This document shows positions 29,401 through 39,490 of a stretch of DNA of 59,707 bases, piece after piece. The position numbers and the translations under genes are program-made. The DNA lies in NCBI GenBank assembly GCA_016710095.1, contig JADJLL010000050.1:1-59707 (forward strand), in the 5' to 3' direction. The notes below the pieces were generated by a model that did not search any database, was not told the DNA's origin, and saw nothing but the letters and a program-made list of their open reading frames with translations. The stretch comes from Candidatus Eiseniibacteriota bacterium. Its GTDB lineage: Bacteria; Eisenbacteria; RBG-16-71-46. The stretch's first letter is position 1, and every line of letters starts with the position of its first letter.

Positions 29401-29516
29401 ACATCGAATGGAACGGCGAGTCCGGCGGCCGCGGCGCGATCGCGCCCGGCATCTACTGGCTCCGCCTCGAGGCGAGCGGCGAGAAGTTCACGCGCCGGCT
29501 CGTGATGCTCCGATGA
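23403..29516 (+). CDS. Giant secreted modular protein: 12-repeat propeller, Ig-like, cohesin-like and dockerin-like modules, FlgD-like tail (frameshifted)
   Basis: The protein is about 2,020 residues. Either it starts at ATG 23403 (overlapping the previous stop) with a shift near 23498, or at ATG 23449. Modules in order: about twelve ~48-residue repeats of the type WNPNANGTVRA...LYVGGQFTNVGGQARNRLAA (23510-25530), a beta-propeller-like region; five putative-Ig (He_PIG) modules with GTLPAGLTL/SGTPSATG motifs; three ~140-residue cohesin-like modules (TRGESTP...VTL) interleaved with them; an FN3-like module (28210-28540); a dockerin-like stretch (GDVSNRVTAGAGDNRVALEDVSLLGAHYG, split here as two loops, with a second at IDFEDLLLFALDF); a fourth cohesin-like module; and a FlgD-like end (SLYGVDGRRVASLAHG). 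Frame breaks are near 25015 and 25240. It is probably a surface scaffold. Confidence 0.85.
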
Positions 29517-30127
29517 CGCACCGCGCGCGGCGCACGCCGCTCGCCGTCACGCTCTTCGTCCTGCTCGCCGCGCTCGTGATGAGCGCGGCGTGCGCGGCGC
29601 CACCGGCCGCCACCGGCGCTCGCGCCGAGAAGCCGCCGGCCGTGATCCCGCCGCCGTCGCTCACGCCGGGACAGCAGCCGCACCTCATGGACTTCATGGA
29701 CCCGCCGGGCACGAAGCAGGCGTTCCAGCCGTTCATGCTGCACGCGGACCTGTGGACGAACGGCATCGACCAGCGCGCGAAGCTCGACACGGTCGTGTAC
29801 GCGCTCGAGAACGGCGCGCGCTGCTGTCGCGTGCTGAACGCCGACAGTCTGTGGGCCGTCGACTACACGTGGATCTATCCGCACAGCGTGTTCCCCGAAC
29901 GGTGGTACGACGCGAAGCAGCTCATGGCGGCCGCGGACTCCATCCGGGTGCCGGACGACGCCGTGATCCAGTTCACGTTCGGCACGTGCCGCATCGGCGT
30001 GCGCGCGACGAACTACGAGCAGGCGCGCTCCGAAGCGCTGCGGCTGTGGCCCGCGGAAATGTCCGTGCCGCTCGCCGGACGTCTGAGGCTGAAGCTGGAA
30101 CGGGCGAAGAAGGTGCTGCGAGGATAA
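29513..30127 (+). CDS. Hypothetical exported protein or lipoprotein
   Basis: This 204-residue protein overlaps the giant gene's stop by 4 bp (ATGA). The N-terminus (MTHRARRTPLAVTLFVLLAA, then LVMSAACAAPP) could be a lipoprotein signal with Cys near residue 27. After a Pro-rich linker comes a domain with paired cysteines (GARCCRVLN), a Trp/Tyr-rich block (VDYTWIYPHSVFPERWYD) and a late Cys (FTFGTCRIGV). I do not recognise it. Its coupling to the giant secreted protein suggests a helper or a surface partner. Confidence 0.83.
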   Translation: MTHRARRTPLAVTLFVLLAALVMSAACAAPPAATGARAEKPPAVIPPPSLTPGQQPHLMDFMDPPGTKQAFQPFMLHADLWTNGIDQRAKLDTVVYALENGARCCRVLNADSLWAVDYTWIYPHSVFPERWYDAKQLMAAADSIRVPDDAVIQFTFGTCRIGVRATNYEQARSEALRLWPAEMSVPLAGRLRLKLERAKKVLRG

Positions 30128-30230
30128 CCGGCCGAGTAGGACCACGGGTGCCGGCGGCCGCGGCCGCCTTTCTTGGACGCCCGCCGGTCCCGCCGTATCC
30201 TGCCCGCCGTCCCCCTCGGCGGAGGTAATC

Positions 30231-32324
30231 ATGTCGCCCACGCGTATCGGCCGCGAAGTACTCGGAGACCTCGCCGCCTCGTCCCGTCACGAATGGCTGG
30301 TCACCAACGGCATCGGCGGCTATGCCGCCGGCTCGGTCGGCGGAGCGCTCACGCGCCGCTACCACGGGCTGCTCATCGCCGCGCGCAAGCCTCCCGTCGA
30401 ACGCACGCTGCTGCTCGCGAAGCTCGCCGAGCGCGTGCAGATCGACGGCGAGTGGGTGGACCTCGACTGCAACCACTGGCGCGGTGGCACGACCACTCCG
30501 CTCGGTCACCTGCATCTCGAATCGTTCGCGCTCGAAGGCGCGGTGCCCGTGTGGACCTGGGCGATCGGCGACACGCGGCTCGAGAAGCGTGTGTGGATGG
30601 AGCAGGGGCACAACATCACCTACGTGCAGTACCGGCTCGTCTCGGCGCATGCGCCCGTCACGCTGTCGCTGCGCGCGTTCGTGGACCATCGCGATCACCA
30701 CGAGACCACGTCGCTCGGTGAGACGCTGGCGGTGATCGAGAACGTGACCGGCGGGCTCGAGATCAAGATGGGCGGCGACACGATGCCGCTGTGGCTGTTC
30801 GCCGACGGCGCGGAGTGCAAGCCCGCGCACGTCTGGTACCGGCACTACACGCTCGACGTCGAGACCGAGCGCGGGCTCGACGACGAACAGGACCTCCTGC
30901 TCGCGGGCGAGATCGTTCGCACGCTCGAGCCCGGCGAGGCGTTCACGGTGGTCGCGAGCACGCGCCACGACTCCGGCCGCGGCGCGCTGTCGGTGGCGAG
31001 CGCGCTGCAGCGCCGCCGCGCGCACGAGAAGCAGCTGCTCGACACGTGGACGAAGGCGCAGGGCAAGCGCGCGAAGGACGCGCCGGAGTGGATCCGCCAG
31101 CTCGTGCTCGCCGCGGACGCGTTCGTGGTCGAGCGCGCGCGCACGAACGGCGACGATCTCGTGATGGGCGCTTCGGGTTCGCCGCGCAGCATCCTCGCGG
31201 GCTATCCGTGGTTCACCGACTGGGGCCGCGACACGATGATCGCGCTGCCGGGGCTGCTGCTCACGACCGGGCGGCACGAACTCGCGCGTGCGGTGCTCAC
31301 GACCTTCGCGGCGCACGTGGACCGCGGCATGCTGCCGAACATGTTCCCCGACGACGACTCACCGCCCGAGTACAACACCATCGACGCGGCGCTCTGGTTC
31401 TTCCAGGCCGTGCAGTCGTACCTCGAGGCGACCGACGACTCGTCGCTGCTCGAACAGGTGTATCCGGCGCTCGAGGACATCGGCGCGTGGTACGAGCGCG
31501 GCACGCGCTTCGGCATCGGCGTGGACCCGCGCGACGGCCTCGTGTCGCAGGGCGCCGACGGCGTCGCGCTCACGTGGATGGACGCGCGCGTCGAGGAGTG
31601 GGTGGTCACGCCGCGCCGCGGCAAGCCGGTCGAGATCAACGCGCTCTGGTTCGCGGCGCTCGCCGCGATGTCGCGCTTCGCGCGTAAGCTCGGCCGTCCG
31701 CACGAGGCGTACGATGCGCTCGGCCGTCGCGTGGGGCTCGCGTTCGGCAAGTTCTGGAACGAAGAAAAGCAGTGCCTGTTCGACGTGCTCGACACGCCGA
31801 CCGGCCCCGACGCCTCCGTGCGTCCCAACCAGGTCTTCGCGGTGTCGCTGCCCGACACGCCGCTCGACGCGGCGCAGCGGCGCGCCGTCGTGGACGCGGT
31901 CGGGCGCAGCCTGCTCACGTCGCACGGCCTGCGCTCGCTCGCGCCGGGCGAAGCCGGCTATCGCCCGCGCATGGTGGGCGATCGCCGCGTGCGCGACGGC
32001 GCCTACCATCAGGGCACGGTGTGGACGTGGCTGCTGCCGCACTACGCGCTCGCGCACTTCCGCGCGTACGGCGACCGAGACGCCGCGCTCGCGGTGCTCG
32101 CGCCCTACGCCGATCTCATGAACGCGATGGCCATGGGCACGCTGCCCGAGGTGGCCGACGGTGACGCGCCGCACACGCCGCGCGGCTGCTTCGCGCAGGC
32201 GTGGACCGTGGGTGAGACGCTGCGCGCGTGGCACACGCTCGCGGACGCGAAACCCAGGACGAAGCCGCGCGCCCGCGCGGCGGCGCCCAAGCGCGCCAAG
32301 AACACCGTGGCCACGAGCGACTGA
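30231..32324 (+). CDS. Amylo-alpha-1,6-glucosidase (glycogen debranching enzyme)
   Basis: This 697-residue cytoplasmic enzyme belongs to the bacterial GDE family. The N-terminal domain opens with EWLVTNGIGGYAAGSVGGAL and RRYHGLLIAA, its usual signature. The catalytic (alpha/alpha)6 barrel begins near residue 290 and contains AGYPWFTDWGRDTMIALPG, TIDAALWFF, GVALTWMDARV and GAYHQGTVWTWLLP; the Asp in TDWGRD and the late acidic residues are expected in catalysis. It hydrolyses alpha-1,6 branches of glycogen-like glucans. A basic Ala/Lys tail of about 20 residues is extra. GGAGG stands 5 bp before the ATG. No glycogen synthesis gene is adjacent. Confidence 0.94.
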   Translation: MSPTRIGREVLGDLAASSRHEWLVTNGIGGYAAGSVGGALTRRYHGLLIAARKPPVERTLLLAKLAERVQIDGEWVDLDCNHWRGGTTTPLGHLHLESFALEGAVPVWTWAIGDTRLEKRVWMEQGHNITYVQYRLVSAHAPVTLSLRAFVDHRDHHETTSLGETLAVIENVTGGLEIKMGGDTMPLWLFADGAECKPAHVWYRHYTLDVETERGLDDEQDLLLAGEIVRTLEPGEAFTVVASTRHDSGRGALSVASALQRRRAHEKQLLDTWTKAQGKRAKDAPEWIRQLVLAADAFVVERARTNGDDLVMGASGSPRSILAGYPWFTDWGRDTMIALPGLLLTTGRHELARAVLTTFAAHVDRGMLPNMFPDDDSPPEYNTIDAALWFFQAVQSYLEATDDSSLLEQVYPALEDIGAWYERGTRFGIGVDPRDGLVSQGADGVALTWMDARVEEWVVTPRRGKPVEINALWFAALAAMSRFARKLGRPHEAYDALGRRVGLAFGKFWNEEKQCLFDVLDTPTGPDASVRPNQVFAVSLPDTPLDAAQRRAVVDAVGRSLLTSHGLRSLAPGEAGYRPRMVGDRRVRDGAYHQGTVWTWLLPHYALAHFRAYGDRDAALAVLAPYADLMNAMAMGTLPEVADGDAPHTPRGCFAQAWTVGETLRAWHTLADAKPRTKPRARAAAPKRAKNTVATSD

Positions 32325-32428
32325 CGCGGACACGTGCCGCTGGAGCGCCGCCGCTCCCGGCCGATACCCTGCGGGGCGCTCGCCGTCCGGGTGAGCGCCC
32401 CGGTGCTTTCGACAGACGAGGATCCGTG

Positions 32429-34429
32429 ATGACCGCCCCCTTCGGCCGTTCGCATACCCGCCGTGCCTTGGGCGCGCTGCTCGCGCTCGCGGCCCTGGCT
32501 CCGCTCGCGATCGTCCTGCTCACCGGCGCACGCAAGCGTGACGTGCTCCCGCCGATCGTGTTCGTGCAGCGCAACGACGTGCCCGGATCGGGCCTCGTGC
32601 CCGGGGTCGGCCCCGCGGGCCGTACCGTGGTGACCGGCGGCCGCCTCGTGGTGCTCGAGCCCGGCGGACGGCTGCATCCGCTCGTTCCCGACGGACAGTT
32701 CTTCGACGTCGCCGATCCGGCCGTCTCGTACGACGGACGCTGGGTCGCGTTCGCCGCGGTGACCGCGCGCGACAGCGCGTGGCGCGTGTGGATCTGCGAC
32801 GCGGGCGGCCGCGAAGTGCGCCCGCTCACGCGCACCGATCGCCCGGCGGTCGGCGGCTCGGCGAAGTTCGCGCGCTACGACGACTTCGATCCGTGCTGGC
32901 TGCCCGACGGCCGCGTCGTGTTCGCGAGCACGCGCTTTCCCGTGCTCTCGCAGCAGGGACCGGTCGCGAGCAACCTGTTCGTGACGAACGTCGACGGCAC
33001 GGGACTCACGCGTATCACGACCGAGCGTCAGGGCGGGGAAGAGCCGAGCGTCGATCCCACCGACGGCCGGTTGCTCTACGCACGCTGGTTCTTCAACCGC
33101 TATCGCGCCGCGGACAACGCGGCCGGCATCGTCGCGGGCTTCGAAGGCGCGATGCCCGCGGACACCGTGGACCTCTGGCACGCGGGCGGGATCGAGTACG
33201 ACGGCGATCACCTGCGCCTCGCGGGCGGCGAGCCGCGCACGCGCAGCGGCCAGCAGGCGTACCAGCCGATCATGCTCCGCGACACGACGTTCGTCGGCGT
33301 GAGCGCGCAGCGCACGAATCTCGTGCGCGCGGGCCGGCTCGGCCTCCAGGCGTTCGCGAAGCGCTTCGGTACCGCGCGCCCGCTGTATGGCTGGGGCGCG
33401 GCGCAGGGCTGGTCCGCGTGCGCGCCGGTCGCGCTGCCCGACGGCCGCATCCTCTTCAGCATGGACGAGAACGGCACGGGCAACTTCGATCTGTTCGCAT
33501 GCGACGCGAACGGCGCGAACCTGATGCCCGTCACGATGGCGCCCGGCACGCTCGAGCTGGACGCCGCCGTGCTCGCGGCGCGACCGCTGCCGCCGCCGCC
33601 GCTCTACGGCAAGGGCTGGCCCGATCCCGCCGATGCCGCGCCGCGCACTTCGGTCGAGCAGGTGACGAGCGACGAGCGCACGACGCGCTTCGACTGCTTC
33701 AACGTGTTCGCGAACGCCGACGTCGACGCGCCCTTCCCCGACGGCCTGCCCGCCCAGCGCGGACTGCACATTCGCTTCTACACCGCGCTGCCGCGTCCCG
33801 ACGCCGAGGGCGCCGACAGCCTCGTGCTCATGCGCGAGGCCGTCGTGTCGCCGCAGGGCGGCGTGCACGTGGACACCGCGCCGAGCGACCTGCCGATGTT
33901 CGAGCAGATCGTGGACGCGAACGGGAAGGTGCTCCGGTCCGCCTCCGGCCCCGCGCACGTCGCCGGCTTCAACTGGACGCGGCCGGGCACGGGCACCAAG
34001 TGCGTCGGCTGCCATGCCGGGCACTCGGCGCAGGCCGTGGCCGTGAGCGCGGGCGACGCCGAGTGGTTCACGATCCGGCGCAGGTCGCCTGGCTGGCCGA
34101 CACGAGCGCGGCCCAGTGGTTGAGACTGGATTGGCAAGAAATCATGGAGACCCGCGCGGTGGTCCTCTATGCTGTGCGCGGCAAGGTCAAAGGAAGGCGG
34201 GCCATGGCGCGTGCGGCGCGGCGAGCTCGTCCTCTATCACAAGGGTCGGGAAGTGGGGCGGGTGCCCGTCGCGCGTGAGCTGTCCGCGGAGGGAACCCGT
34301 TTCGATTTTCCGCCCGTTCGCATGGACGCGCTGGAGTTCCGTCCCACTTCCGTGGACGGAAAGCTGCGCGGACGACCGATCACCGGTCTCGCCGAGATCA
34401 CCACCCTGTCTCGACTCGCCTGGGAGTAA
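32429..34429 (+). CDS. Propeller (PD40/TolB-like) protein with one c-type haem site and a C-terminal beta domain (two frameshifts)
   Basis: ATG 32429 starts an N-terminal membrane anchor (ALGALLALAALAPLAIVLLTG). Residues 40-400 are a TolB/PD40-type propeller (YDGRWVAFAAV, CWLPDGRVVFASTRFP, LPDGRILFSMDENGTGNFDLFA). At about residue 528 there is a single haem-binding CVGCH. Frame breaks lie near 34080 (EWFTI continues as PAQVAWLADTSAAQW) and near 34190. The corrected C-terminus (GPWRVRRGELVLYHKG ... LAWE, stop at 34429) resembles a discoidin-like beta-sandwich. It is probably periplasmic and may be an electron carrier; relatives resemble hydrazine-synthase alpha-like proteins, a loose similarity only. 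It ends 3 bp before the next ATG. Confidence 0.82.
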
Positions 34430-34432
34430 CGC

Positions 34433-37243
34433 ATGCGCCGCCTCGGAATCCCCAGCTTCGCCACGTTCCTGCTTACCGCGCTCGCTCTGGCTCCCGCCGT
34501 CTCGTCGGCGCAGGGATTCCAGGCCGTCACCACCAAGGACGGCACCGACGTCTGGGCCGTCGGCGACAACGGCGTCGTCTACCGCTCGCTGGTCGGCGGC
34601 ACGACGTTCGCCTCGTCCCAGCTCGGTATCCGCACGTTGCGCGCGATCACGCATCGCGGCTTCGGCGTGATCGTGGTGGGCGACTCGGGCTACGTGTTCC
34701 GCAGCGCGGACAACGGCCTTTCGTTCACGACGCAGGCGGTTCCCGGCGCGCCCGTGCTGCGCGCGGTGTCGCTCGCGAGCGCGACGCGCGCGTACGCCGC
34801 CGGTGACGGCGGCGCGATCCTGCGCAGCGACGACGCCGGCGCCACGTGGGCGCCTCAGTCGAGCGGCAGCATTCAAACGCTGTACGCGCTCGCGTTCTCC
34901 GACGCCGACCACGGCTTCGCGGCCGGCGCGGGCGGCACGCTGCTCTCGACGAGCGACGGCGGCGCGAACTGGTCCACCGTTTCGCTCTCGACCGGCAACA
35001 CGCTCCTCGCGATCGCGCGCAGCGGCTCGACCGTCTGGGTCGGCGGCGCGGGCGGCACGCTGCTGAAGAGCACGAACGGCGGCTCGAGCTTCTCGCCCGT
35101 CAACCTGCGCGCGGACTTCCAGCCCGACGTGCGCGCTCTGTCCGCACCCGGCGCGAACGACGTGTGGGTCGGTGGCGGCGGCGGCTTCGTGCGCCACAGC
35201 ACCGACGGCGGCACGACCTGGCAGTTCCCCGTGCACGAGCAGTACGGCCCCACGACCGGCATCGCGTTCACGGCGACGGCCGGCTTCGCGGTCTCGAGCA
35301 CGAACCGCATCGTGACGCGCTGGAACGGCGGCTCGTCCATGCTGCTGCCGGCGAGCACGACGCTCACGCGTACGTGGTCGAAGACCATGAACACGAGCGG
35401 CACGCAGAGCATCCGCGGGCGCTCGCTCGCGGTGCATCCGCTTCAGCGCGACGTGATCTACGACTGGAGCGGCGACTCGCTCTATCGCTCGCCCGACGCC
35501 GGCGAGACGTGGCGCTTCGTGCGCCGCATCAACAACGGCGGCCACGTGAACGCCTTCACGATCTCGGGCAAGGACACGCTGCAGATGGTCGCGGCGATCG
35601 TGACGAGCGGTGGCGCGCGGCAGCTCTGGCGCACGACCGACGGCGGCGTGAACTGGACGCCGACGCTCACGCACGCGTTCGGCGAGTACGGCATTCCGCT
35701 CGAGCGCCATCCCGACAAGCCCGACACGCTGCTCTTCGGTGGCGACTCGGACTCGCTCATGCGTTCGGTGGACGGCGGCGCGACCTGGAAGTACTGGGGT
35801 CACCAGTGGTTCCGCAGCCCGTGCGACATCATCATCACGCCCGACGCCGACAACTACGTGCTCGTCGCCGACGGCATCACCGGCAGCGGCATCGGCGAAC
35901 TGTGGCAGTCGAGCGACGGCGGCGTCTCCTACACGCGCCGCCAGCTCGCGAACGGCTCCGAGATTCCCGGCATGAGCTGCGGCCGCCTGCGCAACAACGT
36001 CTCGTTCGGCACGACCTGGTCGTCCGCCGGCGTGCGCGCGTCGTCGGACTTCGGCGTCACGTGGCCGCTCGTGTCGGACCTCAACCGCATCGGCCAGACC
36101 GTGTCCTCGTCGTGGGGCACGGACGTCGCGGGCGACGATCCGAACGTCGTGCTCGTCGGCGTGTACTCCGGCGCCGTCGGCTACCTGAGCTGGGACGGCG
36201 GCGCGAACTTCGCCGGTTCCTCGCTCGGCGGCTCCAACTACAGCCTGCTCGCGCGCGACCGCGGAACGCTCCTCGCGCAGCAGAGCGGCGGCGTCTACAA
36301 GCTGCGCGTCGCGTACACGTACACGCCGTCCGCGGGCGCGCAGTCGCTCGTGATGACCGCGCCGAACGGCGGCGAGGCGTGGGACGTGGGCAGCGTGCAC
36401 GCGATCACCTGGAACGGCGCGAACGTGGCGCTCGCGCGGCTCGAGTACCGCAAGAGCGCGGGCGATCCGTGGGTGACGATCGCGGACGTCGAAGGCTACG
36501 CCGGCACGTACGCGTGGACGGTGCCGAACGACCCGACCGCGACCGCCGAAGTGCGCGTGCGCGACGTCGCGGATTCGAACCCGAGCGACGCGAGCAACGC
36601 CGTGTTCTCGATCGTGCAGGTGCTCACGCCGCAGTACGACGCGCTGCCGGCGCTGCTCGACATGGGCAACGTCGAGCTTTCGACGGGCGAGTTCTCGACG
36701 TTCACGCTGAGCGATCCCGGCACCGCGACGCTCGTCGTCGGCAACGTGACGAGCGACAACCCGCGCTTCACGCCGGTGCGCACGAGCTTCTCGATTCTCG
36801 CGGGCAGCAGCGACACGCTCGGCGTGTGGTTCCGCCCGCTGGCGGCGGGGCCGGACAGCGCGCAGCTGACCGTCTACGGCAACGACGCGAACTCGCCGCA
36901 CACGCTGCTCGTGCGTGGCAACGCCGGATTGTTCCTCGGTGTGGATGGCGGCTCGCCTGCCGCCTTCGCGCTCGCGCCCAACGCGCCGAATCCGTTCGCC
37001 GCGACCAGCCGCACGCTCGTGCGCTTCGACGTGCCGCGCCGTGCGCGCGTGCGCGTGGACGTGTACGACGTTGCGGGGCAGCGCATCGCGACGCTCGCCG
37101 ACGGCGAGATGTCGCCGGGCCGCTACTCGCTGCCGTTCGGCAGCGGCGTTCCCGGCGTGTCGCGCCTGCGCTCGGGCGTGTTCTTCGTGCGCATGACCGC
37201 GCCGGGCTTCACGGCGACGCGAAGGATGCTCGTGCTGGAGTAG
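34433..37243 (+). CDS. Secreted Ycf48/BNR-propeller protein with FlgD-like C-terminus
   Basis: This 936-residue exported protein has a signal peptide ending at VSSAQG. Residues 30-640 are a long array of BNR/Ycf48-type repeats (DAGATWAPQSSG, DGGANWSTVS, DGGTTWQFPV, DGGVNWTPTL, DGGATWKYWG). One Ig-like 'NGGEAWDVGSVHAITW' module follows (about 645-725), then an abnormal-spindle-like (ASPM/HYDIN) beta module (730-840) and the FlgD-like domain (VDVYDVAGQRIATLADG). Such sortilin-like propellers bind proteins or glycans. It sits 3 bp behind the propeller/haem gene, so the two are probably one transcript ending at the strong terminator downstream. Confidence 0.93.
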   Translation: MRRLGIPSFATFLLTALALAPAVSSAQGFQAVTTKDGTDVWAVGDNGVVYRSLVGGTTFASSQLGIRTLRAITHRGFGVIVVGDSGYVFRSADNGLSFTTQAVPGAPVLRAVSLASATRAYAAGDGGAILRSDDAGATWAPQSSGSIQTLYALAFSDADHGFAAGAGGTLLSTSDGGANWSTVSLSTGNTLLAIARSGSTVWVGGAGGTLLKSTNGGSSFSPVNLRADFQPDVRALSAPGANDVWVGGGGGFVRHSTDGGTTWQFPVHEQYGPTTGIAFTATAGFAVSSTNRIVTRWNGGSSMLLPASTTLTRTWSKTMNTSGTQSIRGRSLAVHPLQRDVIYDWSGDSLYRSPDAGETWRFVRRINNGGHVNAFTISGKDTLQMVAAIVTSGGARQLWRTTDGGVNWTPTLTHAFGEYGIPLERHPDKPDTLLFGGDSDSLMRSVDGGATWKYWGHQWFRSPCDIIITPDADNYVLVADGITGSGIGELWQSSDGGVSYTRRQLANGSEIPGMSCGRLRNNVSFGTTWSSAGVRASSDFGVTWPLVSDLNRIGQTVSSSWGTDVAGDDPNVVLVGVYSGAVGYLSWDGGANFAGSSLGGSNYSLLARDRGTLLAQQSGGVYKLRVAYTYTPSAGAQSLVMTAPNGGEAWDVGSVHAITWNGANVALARLEYRKSAGDPWVTIADVEGYAGTYAWTVPNDPTATAEVRVRDVADSNPSDASNAVFSIVQVLTPQYDALPALLDMGNVELSTGEFSTFTLSDPGTATLVVGNVTSDNPRFTPVRTSFSILAGSSDTLGVWFRPLAAGPDSAQLTVYGNDANSPHTLLVRGNAGLFLGVDGGSPAAFALAPNAPNPFAATSRTLVRFDVPRRARVRVDVYDVAGQRIATLADGEMSPGRYSLPFGSGVPGVSRLRSGVFFVRMTAPGFTATRRMLVLE

Positions 37244-37294
37244 CGCATCGCGCGGGGGCATCCGGTCCCATCGCCCCGGCGAAAGAGACGTCAT

Positions 37295-37337
37295 ACGAGA
37301 GAGCCACTGGTCGCGGAACCAGTGGCTCTCTCGTTTG
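37295..37337 (+). terminator. Strong hairpin terminator
   Basis: A perfect 17-bp stem (37295-37311 with 37318-37334) has a 6-nt loop followed by TT(T)G. It closes the propeller/haem and BNR-protein unit. The genuine sequence ends here; poly-G starts a few bases later. Confidence 0.9.
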
Positions 37338-37670
<333 letters not shown>

Positions 37671-39330
37671 GACGGTTCCAGCGGTGCCTCGTGGTCTGGC
37701 GCTGGAACAACAGCGCGACATCTCGCGGGCCGGCGGGCGGTGGGTCGGTGGCCTGCGACGGGCCCCCCGCCACGGCCGGACTCCCCGGCGGTGGCGATGG
37801 TGCGGTGGCGTCCTCGTGGTCTGGCGCGATGATCGCGCTGGGCCGTAATGCAGAGTTCAGGGAACGCCCGCGGGCGGGCGGCGGGGGGCGTGGCGGCGGG
37901 GGTGGGCGGCCGGGGGGGTGGGTCGGCGGGTGCTCGTGGCCGCGGTGGTCTGCCGGTGGACGGGCCGGGTTGGCCCGTTCCGGCGGGTCTTGATGGATCG
38001 AACTGGCGAACCCGCGTTCCGGGCCAGGCGGGTGCTGCGCCCTCTGGGCGGGGGCGGCCCCCCCCTACGCGCAGCGTGCTCGCCAGGCGAGCCCCCGCCC
38101 CGGCCCCCCCCCCCTGCGGGCGCGGGCAGCTGCCGGTGAGCAAGCCTGACGGGTTCGGTGGCGCCATCGTGACGTGGATGGACAACCGAACTGGCGATTG
38201 GGACATCTACGCCCAGCGCTTCACGTCCGCCAACAGCGCCACGCCTGCTTGGCAGACGAACGGCATCCTGATCTCCGCCGCCCCTCGCGAGCAGGGCTAC
38301 CCCACGATCACGCCCTCCAACATCGCAGGCGCGATCATCGCGTGGCGTGACTACGCAGCGGCACGGGCTACGACACGTACGCCCAGAACATCACGCTCTC
38401 CGGCAAGCCCGGTAACCCCGAGCCGCATCTGCTCTCGGTCGCCGACGTGCCGAACGATCAGGGCGGCAAGGTGCGCATCAAGTGGCAGCGGTCGCTGCTC
38501 GCGTCCGTCGCTCGAGATCTCGACCTACGGCGTGTGGCGGCAGGTGACGGGTGAGTACGCCATGGCGCAGCTCGCAGGGGGCGGCATGGCCACGCAGACA
38601 GTCGCGGGACTCTTGGGGTGGAGAGTCATGGTGGGAGGGACTGCGTCCTCCGGCGCGCGGACAGATCTCGTACTGTTCGTGGTCCACGCTGCCGACTCCG
38701 GCGGGCTCGCGAGCGGGCTGCATGGTCGACGGCGCCTCGTTCGGCTGTCTACTGGTCGTCCGAAGCGGACAGCGGTCATTCGGTCGACAACCTGCCGCCC
38801 GCCGCGCCCGCCGCGTTCGCGGCAGCGTTCGGGCCGAGCTCCACGTGGCTGCATTGGCATCGCAACGCCGAGAACGATCTCGCCGAGTACCGCGTCTATG
38901 GGCCTCGGCGTTCGGCCGGCGGACGCTCGTCGGCAGCAGGCACGGTTCACGACACGACTGGGCTATGCGTTCTCAGCTCGTCGCGGGACGTGACGCGGCG
39001 CGGTGTCCTCGCGGCGCGCGTCGGCGCTCGTGCGGGCGGTGCACTGCCGGTCGCATTGCGCTCGGGGTCAGCCATGGGCCGCGTGGCGCTTTGCTCGGCT
39101 GCGCGGCCGCGTGTGCGGCGCACGTGTACACGCGCGGGACGGGCGTGCGGAACTGTCGAACGCTCGTGGGACGCGGGCTCGCACTCGCGTGGGACCTCGC
39201 GATGGGCGGTGGTCTCTACGTGGGTCGAAGGGGGCCTGTGGCGCGCGTCGCGGTCTTCGAGCGGCCGCTCTCTCGGCGGGCGGGCTTCTTCTGCGCGCGG
39301 CGACGTCGGAGGGGCCGCGGGCCCTTGCCA
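37671..39330 (+). pseudogene. Damaged secreted-protein gene with DIYAQR-type repeats and FlgD-like tail
   Basis: Pieces of one protein appear in changing frames. Repeats of the type VVWRDDR-x-G...DIYAQR are seen at about 37680 (LVVWRWNNS), 37815 (VLVVWRDDRAG), 37985, 38165 (AIVTWMDNRTGDWDIYAQRF) and 38340 (IIAWRDY). EISTYGVWRQV follows near 38520, then an FN3-like VDNLPPAAPAAFAAAF...WLHWHRNAENDLAEYRVY at 38790-38900. Near 39160-39230 LAWDLAMGGGLYVGR looks like a FlgD-like tail. The start is lost in the poly-G. Frame changes and odd substitutions are so dense that sequence error is likelier than decay. Confidence 0.6.
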
Positions 39331-39424
39331 TCGTTGCTCGTGCGCGGCTCGAAGGTGCCTCGCCCCGGGGCGAGTGGTCGCGCCACGCTCGCCGCGCACG
39401 CACCGGCGAACCAGAAACGAAAGA

Positions 39425-39443
39425 GCCCGCGATCCTCGCGGGC
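39425..39443 (-). terminator. Terminator of uridine kinase
   Basis: A 7-bp GC stem (GCCCGCG/CGCGGGC) is followed on the minus strand by TCTTTCGTTTC. It lies 48 bp past the stop at 39491. Confidence 0.7.
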
Positions 39444-39490
39444 CCGCACGTTTCGTCTTCCGGTCTGCGCGGCCATCCCGCGCCGCCGCC

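Noticed and set aside
25182..29402. Very long open frame on the minus strand opposite the giant secreted protein (also 34187-38206 and 52240-54132 minus).
   Set aside because: These are Arg/Ala/His-rich shadow frames caused by high GC at third positions of the real genes on the other strand; they have no domains or signal peptides.
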